Below, in pieces: positions 58,313 to 64,000 of a stretch of DNA of 64,000 bases. The notes beneath the pieces were generated by a model that searched no databases, had not been told where the DNA came from, and worked only from the letters and a program-made list of their open reading frames with translations. This DNA is from RYN-230 sp963717125 (lineage in GTDB: Bacteria; Actinomycetota; Actinomycetes; Streptosporangiales; Streptosporangiaceae). Location: positions 310,001 to 374,000 of the forward strand of contig CAVQVG010000003.1 of NCBI GenBank assembly GCA_963717125.1. The letters are read 5' to 3'. Each line of letters begins with the position of its first letter. Positions within the stretch are counted from its first letter, which is position 1. Both the position numbers and the translations under genes were made by a program.

Positions 58313-58456
58313 ATGGCCATGACCAAGCTGGCCCTGCTGTACCCGGATACATTCAAGATACTCTTGCTCGCCGCTAAGGAAGCGCTGCGGCCCATGAGCG
58401 TCGAAGCGCGGCTGGATGGCCACTCACGGGCTTCGGCCGTACCCTGGGAGCTTTAA
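58313..58456 (+). CDS. Hypothetical small protein (47 residues)
   Basis: An ATG at 58313 (or 58319) opens a frame reading MAMTKLALLYPDTFKILLLA, AKEALRPMSVEARLDGHSRA and ending VPWEL. The same frame is open further upstream without a start (SAEDLIALPDQTDDLQAKL), so it could also be the tail of a lost gene. It lies about 105 bp downstream of the promoter-like element. The sequence is helical in character and not recognised. Confidence 0.3.
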   Translation: MAMTKLALLYPDTFKILLLAAKEALRPMSVEARLDGHSRASAVPWEL

Positions 58457-58543
58457 GCCTGCAGATAGCCCAGCTCCCGGACGAGGAGCCACCCTTGGCA
58501 ATGCTGACCACCACAAGGGAATTCTGATCGACTGCGCACCCAC

Positions 58544-58600
58544 TCAGATCCCGCCTGCCCCGCCGGTGACGACCGCCACCTTGTCGCTGACCTCCTTCAC
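58544..58600 (-). pseudogene. N-terminal stub of a short-chain dehydrogenase
   Basis: GTG at 58600 overlaps the TGA of the hydrolase gene (GTGA, 58600-58597) and encodes KEVSDKVAVVTGGAGGI before a TGA at 58544-58546. This is the first beta strand and glycine motif (TGGAGGIG) of an SDR, cut after 18 codons; nothing downstream resembles the rest. It was evidently the next gene of the hydrolase operon before a deletion removed its body. Confidence 0.65.
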
Positions 58601-59430
58601 TGGCAGCTGGCGAGGATCTCGTGCAGCCTGGCGGCGAAGGCCCGGGGCCGCAGCATGAACCCGGAATGGCCGCCGGGGAACTCGGCCAGCGGCCTGCCCA
58701 GCTCGTCGGCCAGTGCCTGCGCGCAGTGGCGGGGGAAGGCCTGCGTGCTGGCCCCGGCGGCGGGCACGATGCGGGCCGCCGCCTCGTGCAGGGCGGCCAG
58801 GTCCAGCCGGTAGCGGTGGACGGCGGGAGCGTCATGGGTGAGGAAGAACTCCAGGTTGGCGATCCGCTCTGGCCTGGGCTGCGGGATGCTCACGTCAGGC
58901 TCGCGGTCATCCAACCTGATCCCCGCCACCGCCACGAACTTGCGCATCGCCGCGGCTATCCCTTCGCGCCGGTAAAGCTCCTCGACCTCTTCCTGGTCCC
59001 GGGTCGCCTGGCTGCGCTCGGGTTCGGGCAGCAGCCCGGTGGCCGGCGGCTCGTGGGCTACCAGCAGGCGGACCTGTTCGGGGTGGCGGCTGATCAGGTC
59101 CAGCCCGAGGACCGCGCCGAGGCTGGTGCCGAGGGCCAGTGCCGGGTCGCTGGTCACCGCCGCCAGCAGCCGTGAGGCATCCTCGCTGTGGGTGGCCATG
59201 TCGATGGCGGCGGCAGGGTCGCTGACCGGGCTGCGGGACAGTCCCCGCCGGTCGTAGCTGAGCACCGTGTAGTCGCTGGCGAGGTGGCCGGCCAGCGCGT
59301 CGGTGCCGTCGGCGTCGCCGTCGCCGCCCTGGAGCAGGAGCAGCAGCGGCCCGCTCCCGCGGACCTTGTAATGCAGGCTTGCCCCGGGCACGGGCAAGTC
59401 CGCCACCTGCGCTTGCGTCGCGTCTGTCAT
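58597..59430 (-). CDS. Alpha/beta hydrolase under TetR control
   Basis: Encodes 277 residues from ATG 59430. ASLHYKVRGSGPLLLLLQGG, DYTVLSYDRRGLSRSPVSDP, and the elbow region PALALGTSLGAVLGLDLISR, where the nucleophile motif reads GTSLGA in place of GxSxG (Ser retained). The His is in LAEFPGGHSGFMLRP. The HPEQVRLLVAHEPP segment is typical of this fold. It is divergent from a TetR gene with two palindromic operators between them, so it is probably induced by the regulator's ligand, perhaps its own substrate. Confidence 0.87.
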   Translation of the reverse strand: MTDATQAQVADLPVPGASLHYKVRGSGPLLLLLQGGDGDADGTDALAGHLASDYTVLSYDRRGLSRSPVSDPAAAIDMATHSEDASRLLAAVTSDPALALGTSLGAVLGLDLISRHPEQVRLLVAHEPPATGLLPEPERSQATRDQEEVEELYRREGIAAAMRKFVAVAGIRLDDREPDVSIPQPRPERIANLEFFLTHDAPAVHRYRLDLAALHEAAARIVPAAGASTQAFPRHCAQALADELGRPLAEFPGGHSGFMLRPRAFAARLHEILASCQ

Positions 59431-59447
59431 GTCTCTTCCGTCCAGGA

Positions 59448-59507
59448 TAAGGAACCTACGGTTCCCTAAACCTATCTGAGCCGGAATAAGGAACGCAAGG
59501 TACCCTG
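59448..59507. promoter_or_regulatory. Two TetR operators in the hydrolase/TetR divergent promoter
   Basis: Site 1 has arms GGAACC (59451-59456) and GGTTCC (59460-59465) around TAC, within a TAA...CTA frame (59448-59468). Site 2 (59487-59507) repeats the pattern imperfectly: TAAGGAAC, GCAA, GGTACCCTG. The centres are 39 bp apart. Site 2 abuts the GTG of the TetR gene, which suggests autorepression; site 1 lies 18 bp from the hydrolase start. Confidence 0.75.
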
Positions 59508-60136
59508 TGACGGTGACTGGCAGCGAACCCTCCGCCACCTCGCCGGCCACTGCCGCCGGCGGCGCCCGGCCGGGGCCACCCCGGGCCCGCCGCCGCGGTG
59601 CCGTGCTAGAGGACGCCATCCTTGACGCCGCGTGGGACGAGCTCGCCGCGGTCGGCCACGCCAAGGTGACCATGGCCGGCATCGCGGCGCGGGCCGGCAC
59701 CAACAAGGCGGCGCTTTACCGGCGCTGGCCCAACCGGACCGAGCTACTCGCGGCGGCGATCGACCGGCGGGTCGTCCCCCTTGACACGTCCCCGGCCGAT
59801 ACCGGCAGCCTGCGCGGCGACGTGATCGCCGTCTTGCAGGCCGTGAACCGCCGCAGCCACGCCGCCCAGGCCGTCCCCGACCCCGGCGGCGAGCTCACCG
59901 TCTACCTGCGGCGCCGGGCCACCGGCGAAGGCTTCGAGCAGATGAACCTCGTCCTGCGCCGGGCACGCCAGCGCCGGGAAACCGGCCCCGGCGGCGTGGG
60001 CGCCCAGCTCGCCCGGCTGCCGGTCCACGTGCTCCACAGTGAGCTGTGCCTCAGCACCGCGCCCGTCCCGGACCAGACAATCACCGAGATCGTCAACCAG
60101 CTCTTCATGCCGCTAGCAGCAGGTCACCCAATGTGA
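59507..60136 (+). CDS. TetR-family transcriptional repressor
   Basis: Encodes 209 residues from GTG 59507 (a second in-frame GTG follows at 59513). The N-terminal DNA-binding domain reads VLEDAILDAAWDELAAVGHA, VTMAGIAARAGTNKAALYRR and WPNRTELLAAAIDRRVV, a textbook TetR HTH. The ligand-binding part has LRGDVIAVLQAVNRRSHAAQ and TITEIVNQLFMPLAAG (TetR_C_16/AcrR-like). The long Ala/Pro/Arg-rich N-terminus of about 30 residues may add DNA contacts. Autoregulated through the operators in its own promoter. Confidence 0.92.
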   Translation: MTVTGSEPSATSPATAAGGARPGPPRARRRGAVLEDAILDAAWDELAAVGHAKVTMAGIAARAGTNKAALYRRWPNRTELLAAAIDRRVVPLDTSPADTGSLRGDVIAVLQAVNRRSHAAQAVPDPGGELTVYLRRRATGEGFEQMNLVLRRARQRRETGPGGVGAQLARLPVHVLHSELCLSTAPVPDQTITEIVNQLFMPLAAGHPM

Positions 60137-60230
60137 GCTTTCGGCGCAGCGGATCGCGGTTGTTCAGCCCGGTCCCGAGGGGCTTGCAGTGAGACCCGCG
60201 GTGTAGAACTGGCTGCCAGGAGGTTCGACC

Positions 60231-60743
60231 ATGACTGGAGAACCGGGAGCGAAGGGGGATCCACGCCCGATTACTGACGAGCCTGCTCAAGGACAAGACG
60301 TCCTTGGTCTCGGGGAGCGGGAACGTGACGCACTACTCGCCTGGGTGGGCGAGAACCTGACGCTGGTGCGGCGGTCGGCTTCCGGGCAGCGGATCTTGTA
60401 CTGGAGCCTCGGGATCTGCTTCGTGGTGGGTCTGGCCGCTCATGTCGGCGGATTCCTGCTCAAGTCCTGGGAGACGACGGAGCCTCTGTCGGTGCTGGGC
60501 GACCTGCTCTACACGCTCGGCTGGGCACTGTGGACCGGTGTCGTCGTGGTGGTGTTCATCCAGCTCTACCCGGAGACAAAAAGACGTCAGTACAAGCAGG
60601 CCCTCGATGCCTATGAGGCGGCGCGCGGCGATCAGGCCCGAGCCGGGAGTGGCCGGGTCCTGCTCGGCGAGCAGGGCGAGGAGGACCAGGCCGTGCAGTG
60701 GTACCGCAAGGCCGCCGACGCCGGACGCCGCGATCTGCGCTGA
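60231..60743 (+). CDS. Two-helix membrane protein of unknown function
   Basis: Encodes 170 residues with an AGGAGG site before the ATG. Two hydrophobic helices (YWSLGICFVVGLAAHVGGFL, about 57-76; LLYTLGWALWTGVVVVVFIQ, about 92-111) lie between a charged N-terminus and a helical tail. The tail has RRQYKQALDAYEAARGDQAR and ends EEDQAVQWYRKAADAGRRDL, which looks like a single Sel1-type repeat and may have lost further repeats. No function can be assigned. The next gene begins 20 bp later in the same direction. Confidence 0.6.
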   Translation: MTGEPGAKGDPRPITDEPAQGQDVLGLGERERDALLAWVGENLTLVRRSASGQRILYWSLGICFVVGLAAHVGGFLLKSWETTEPLSVLGDLLYTLGWALWTGVVVVVFIQLYPETKRRQYKQALDAYEAARGDQARAGSGRVLLGEQGEEDQAVQWYRKAADAGRRDLR

Positions 60744-60762
60744 TTTAGGGACGAGGCGAGCG

Positions 60763-61584
60763 GTGATCGACGTAACAAAGCACCAAGGGCTTGCCTCGCT
60801 GTCGGGCTTCCCGTTTGAGGTTCGCACCAGCGCCTCGACGCTGGAGCAGGCCAGGCGGCTAGCCGACCGCTGTGCCAGGGCCTACTCGTACCTAGGCGAA
60901 ATGCTCGCCTTCCGGCCCCAGTGCGCACTCGTAGTGCTCAACCGAGCCGACTGGTCCGAGCGCGCGTCCAACCCTTCGTACGTCATGCCGTACTACGACG
61001 CTGGCAATCTCTTCCTCACAGGCGAGCCCCCAGACCTCATCGCCCGGCTTGAGGAAGTGGCTAGTTCTGCTCCTCCTGTAGCAGCTCGGGAACTCGATCA
61101 GGTCTACGGGACTGGCGCCGACCGCCTGGGGCCCTTCGCCGACATGCTCGTCGTCCACGAGCTGGCGCACGCCTTCCACGACGGCGTTCCCTTTGTCTTC
61201 CCGCGGTCGTGGCTGATGGAACTCTTCGCCAACATGGCGCTCTACGCGTTCGTGGCTGCCAGAGAACCCGATCGGCGCTTGCATTTCGAGACGCTTCCGC
61301 GGGTTGCGCTGGAGCACCGCCTGCTCAAGCCAGTCGCGCGTGACCTCCGCTACTTCGAGGCGTTCTATCCCTACATTGAGCCGCTCACCTACGTCTGGTA
61401 CCAGTTCCGCCTCACGATGATGGCCAAGGGTCTCATCGACGCAGCAGGTCCGACCGTGCTCCGCCGCCTCTGGGACGCGTTCGCCCTTACGGACGAGCAG
61501 CTCGCTGGCGTGCTCGGCGGCCGGGTCCACCCGGCGGCGGGCCAGTGGCTGGCATCGTGGAACGAACTGCAGGGAAAGGGCTGA
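60763..61584 (+). CDS. Putative HExxH zinc-metallopeptidase-like protein
   Basis: Encodes 273 residues from GTG 60763 (ACGAGGCGAG upstream). The zinc motif is MLVVHELAHAFHDGVP (H132, E133, H136), with a possible third ligand E153 in SWLMELFANMALYAFV, which is the gluzincin arrangement. The N-terminal half contains FPFEVRTSASTLEQARRLAD and PQCALVVLNRADWSER, as in M1/M61-like or basic-secretory-protein-like families. There is no signal peptide. A cytosolic peptidase or a structural relative is likely. Not further recognised. Confidence 0.65.
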   Translation: MIDVTKHQGLASLSGFPFEVRTSASTLEQARRLADRCARAYSYLGEMLAFRPQCALVVLNRADWSERASNPSYVMPYYDAGNLFLTGEPPDLIARLEEVASSAPPVAARELDQVYGTGADRLGPFADMLVVHELAHAFHDGVPFVFPRSWLMELFANMALYAFVAAREPDRRLHFETLPRVALEHRLLKPVARDLRYFEAFYPYIEPLTYVWYQFRLTMMAKGLIDAAGPTVLRRLWDAFALTDEQLAGVLGGRVHPAAGQWLASWNELQGKG

Positions 61585-61647
61585 CGACGTTGGCCCGGAA
61601 CCCGGCAGTGAGCAACGCCATGTCACCCGCTCGATGCGTAAGGCGCG

Positions 61648-62427
61648 TCAGCGCGTCGTCAGTTCTCCTTTGGTCAAGGCATCCCTGTCCACGTCATCGA
61701 GCGAGGTGACCACCAGATCGGCGCCGGCCGCCGCCAGCAGGTCGGCGTCGTCGGCCCGGGAGATGCCGATCGCGGCCATGCCGCCGGCCTTCGCGGCCTG
61801 GACGCCGGAGGACGCGTCCTCGATCACCATCGCGTAGCGTGGCTCCACGCCGAGTTCGTGCGCTGCGGTCAGGAAAATCTCGGGGTCCGGCTTGCCGTGG
61901 GCGAAATCGCGCCCCGAGACGTCCACGTCGAAGTAGTCCAACAGCGTCTGGCCGGGCCGCAGCGTCGGCGAGGAGATCCCGTGCTCGGCCGCGAACGTGT
62001 CGAGCCGGATCTTGCGTAGGAACAACCCCGCGTTCTTCGACGACGACGCGTCCGCGATGCGCAGCCCGGCATCCTTGGCCGCGATGACGAAACGCAGCGC
62101 GTCTGGATACGCGGTGAAGTCGCCGGCCTCGATGAGGCGCACGACCATCTCCTGCTTGCGCTGCGCGTACTCGGCGACGCGTTTCTCGGCGTCGGGCACG
62201 TGGAAGTAGTCGAGGGCGGCGCGGGCGCCGGCCATGCGCGGCTTGCCCGAGACGTACTGCTGGTAGACGTGGGGCGTGAACGCGTCCGGCGACCACGTCG
62301 TCTGGTCGCGGATATCGCCCCAGCCGGACTCCATCAGTTCGCGCAGTGAATCGCGCCACGCCTTTTCATGCGGCGAGTCGACCAGCACTCCGTCAACGTC
62401 GAAAATCGCTCCCTGGAACTTCGGCAC
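61648..62427 (-). CDS. HAD hydrolase, beta-phosphoglucomutase-like
   Basis: Encodes 259 residues. Motif I is FQGAIFDVDGVLVDSPHEKA (D10, D12). Motif II is IADASSSKNAGLFLRKI. Motif III is HGKPDPEIFLTAAHELG, and motif IV AMVIEDASSGVQAAKAGGMA (EDA.SG in the beta-PGM subfamily), followed by GISRADDADLLAAAGADLVV. It starts 13 bp after the GH65 gene. Together they would convert a disaccharide to glucose plus beta-glucose 1-phosphate and then to glucose 6-phosphate. Confidence 0.9.
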   Translation of the reverse strand: MPKFQGAIFDVDGVLVDSPHEKAWRDSLRELMESGWGDIRDQTTWSPDAFTPHVYQQYVSGKPRMAGARAALDYFHVPDAEKRVAEYAQRKQEMVVRLIEAGDFTAYPDALRFVIAAKDAGLRIADASSSKNAGLFLRKIRLDTFAAEHGISSPTLRPGQTLLDYFDVDVSGRDFAHGKPDPEIFLTAAHELGVEPRYAMVIEDASSGVQAAKAGGMAAIGISRADDADLLAAAGADLVVTSLDDVDRDALTKGELTTR

Positions 62428-62439
62428 GCGGCCTCCTTT

Positions 62440-64000
62440 TCAATCCGGGGCGGAAGGGCGGAGGGGCCGGGAAGGCGCCGTCGTTGCGTGGTTCCGGCGG
62501 AGCTCGAACACTGTCCTGTCGCCCACGCTCAGCTTGCGAACGTCGTCGCGGACCGCCGCCCTCACCGAACGGCTCCCGCCCTCGGTATGCAGGGCCAGCG
62601 TCAACTGGTCGTGAGTCAGTGTCACCTGGATCGGAGTCTGCCGGAACTGCATCGAGAACGACAGGCCGTCGAGCCGGCTTGGCAGCCGGGGATCGAAGCA
62701 GAGGACGCCGTCGCTGACATAGGTGCCCGCGTAGCTGCGCTGCACGAGGTCGAGCGTCCCCGCCATGACACCCAGGTGAATGCCTTCCTTCGTCGTGCCG
62801 CCCTGAACGTCGTCGGCATCGCTGCGCAGCGCGACCAGGAACCGCTCCCACGAGCTCTCCGGGTCGATGGCGGCGAGGACCCCGGCATGGGTGATGAAAC
62901 TCAGCGTCGAGCCGTGCGACGTACGCCGGTCGTAGTACGCGACGTTCCGCGGCACCGTGTCGAGACCGTATCCATACCCGAGCCGCCCGAAAATCTCGCG
63001 CAGCTCCTCGTCCCTGAACAAGAAGAACAGCATCACCGTGTCGGCCTGTTTGGTGACCTTGTAACGGTTGGGATCCTTGCCCTCCGCGCGCAGAATCCGG
63101 TCGAGCCGCTGGATGTTGCCATACTTCGCGCGGTACGCGTCCCAGTCCAGCTCCTCGAGGTCCTCATAGCCCTCGAACTGGCTGATGATCCCGTCGTCGT
63201 GGAACGGGACGAACATCCGACGGCTCATGTCACGCCACACCGCCAGCTCGTCGTCGCCGATGCCCAGCCGCTCGCGCAACTCCTCCGCTCGGCTCGAGGG
63301 GAGCAACGCCAGCAGCTTGCCGGCGACGTCGCACAGCCACGCCACCATGACATTGGTGTACGCGTTGTTGCGCAGGCCACCATGCGGCGCGTCCGGGTAC
63401 TTGTCGTGGAACTCGTCTGGGCCCATCACGCCCTGGATCTCGTACCGCTCGCGCTCCGGATTGAAGTACGCGATCGATGCCCAGAAGCGTGTGATGCTGA
63501 GCATCATTTCCGCGCCATAATCACGGAGAAACGCCTGGTCATGGGTGGTCTGGAAGTACTGCCAGATGTTCCAGAAGATCGCCGCGTTGACGTGCCGCTG
63601 GGTACGGCTGAGGTCAGGCTCCCAGCGGCCCGAAACGGGGTTGAGGTGGACGCGCTGCGTCTCCTCAGTTCCCTCGCTCCCGCTCTGCCACGGGAACATC
63701 GCGCCCCGGAATCCCTCCTCCCGCGCCGCCGCCCGGGCCTCGCCCATCCGGCGGTAGCGGTACATCAGCAGCCCTCGCGTGACCTCCGGCAGGCGGACGT
63801 TGAAAAACGGAAACGCGTAGAGCTCATCCCAGAACACGTGCCCGCGATAGGCCTCGCCGTTCAGGCCGCGGGCGGGCAGCCCCGCGTCGAGGTCGGCGGT
63901 ATTCCGTGAGCAGACCTGCAGAACGTGCCCGATGTGCAGCCGCAGCAGCAACTGCACGCTCTCATCTCCGGACACCCGTACGTCACACACCCGCCACAGC
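62440..64000 (-). CDS. Glycoside hydrolase family 65 phosphorylase (5' end outside window)
   Basis: About 520 C-terminal residues are present; the frame is open through the window edge. GH65 features: RGLNGEAYRGHVFWDELYAF then PFFNVRLPEVTRGLLMYRYR, EGFRGAMFPWQSGSEGTEET, the catalytic acid region YEIQGVMGPDEFHD (Glu in PDEF), NNAYTNVMVAWL, and the phosphate-site residues in TSHGSTLSFITHAG. WDAYRAKYGNIQRLDRILRA and KVTKQADTVMLFFLF are also typical. Members phosphorolyse maltose, trehalose or kojibiose; the linked beta-PGM gene fits a beta-glucose 1-phosphate product. The N-terminal domain is not visible here. Confidence 0.92.
   Translation of the reverse strand, partial: LWRVCDVRVSGDESVQLLLRLHIGHVLQVCSRNTADLDAGLPARGLNGEAYRGHVFWDELYAFPFFNVRLPEVTRGLLMYRYRRMGEARAAAREEGFRGAMFPWQSGSEGTEETQRVHLNPVSGRWEPDLSRTQRHVNAAIFWNIWQYFQTTHDQAFLRDYGAEMMLSITRFWASIAYFNPERERYEIQGVMGPDEFHDKYPDAPHGGLRNNAYTNVMVAWLCDVAGKLLALLPSSRAEELRERLGIGDDELAVWRDMSRRMFVPFHDDGIISQFEGYEDLEELDWDAYRAKYGNIQRLDRILRAEGKDPNRYKVTKQADTVMLFFLFRDEELREIFGRLGYGYGLDTVPRNVAYYDRRTSHGSTLSFITHAGVLAAIDPESSWERFLVALRSDADDVQGGTTKEGIHLGVMAGTLDLVQRSYAGTYVSDGVLCFDPRLPSRLDGLSFSMQFRQTPIQVTLTHDQLTLALHTEGGSRSVRAAVRDDVRKLSVGDRTVFELRRNHATTAPSRPLRPSAPD

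Overview
The window looks like part of the chromosome of a filamentous actinomycete (Actinomycetota). The DNA is very GC-rich and many starts are GTG. Genes are often coupled by ATGA/GTGA overlaps. Several families typical of these bacteria are present: an XRE-DUF397 pair, an ECF41 sigma factor, an RPF-like muralytic enzyme, MacB-type exporters with lipoproteins, and FxSxx-type peptide genes. The genus cannot be fixed from the sequence. No rRNA, tRNA, CRISPR array or insertion sequence was seen.

Layout. 0-2 kb: a fluoride-resistance operon (two CrcB subunits and a DUF190 protein) behind a probable fluoride riboswitch, then a frameshifted 5-formyl-THF cyclo-ligase. 2-10 kb: single genes (RPF-like lysozyme, ECF41 sigma factor, GDPD-like protein, XRE/DUF397, ICMT-like methyltransferase, glyoxalase, NTF2-like, GNAT, polytopic membrane protein). 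10-17 kb: a PhoP-like two-component system divergent from a lipoprotein/MacA/MacB exporter operon, with direct-repeat operators between them. 17-20.3 kb: a zinc-finger membrane protein, a broken SDR, and a winged-helix regulator with a membrane partner behind twin operators.

20.4-29.5 kb is the standout: a peptide-modification and STAND island. It has a TIR-NB-ARC-TPR protein, a FxsB-type radical SAM/SPASM enzyme, an FxsT-type NB-ARC-TPR protein, a 54-residue FxsA-like precursor ending in Gly-Phe-Ser-Asn-Ile-Ile, and an nSTAND1-TPR ATPase. The precursor places Asn where the family normally has Ser (FxSxx-COOH). I infer a ribosomally made cyclophane peptide tied to three signal-transduction ATPases.

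29.6-41.8 kb: catabolic and housekeeping genes (PobA-like hydroxylase, MarC, sarcosine-oxidase-like enzyme, alpha/beta hydrolases, SDR, ICMT, large LuxR regulator, AlkA-like glycosylase, orphan histidine kinase). 41.9-46.8 kb: an ECF sigma / anti-sigma / ABC-exporter operon whose sigma gene is frameshifted. 47-51.6 kb: a methyltransferase, a decayed GAF-kinase fragment, an SDR, and a kinase-aminotransferase fusion resembling a one-piece hydroxylysine kinase plus phospholyase. 51.6-55 kb: two membrane proteins around a perfect palindrome, one in operon with a NarL-type two-component system. 55-60.2 kb: GNAT, DHA2 efflux pump, a gene-poor stretch with remnants and an AT-rich patch, and a TetR/hydrolase divergon with two operators. 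60.2-64 kb: a membrane protein, an HExxH protein, and a beta-phosphoglucomutase/GH65 phosphorylase pair cut by the window end.

A second theme is decay: at least eight broken or truncated genes are visible (cyclo-ligase, DUF1254, two SDRs, luciferase-like oxidoreductase, sigma factor, GAF kinase, hydrolase tail), so this is probably a fast-changing accessory part of the chromosome.
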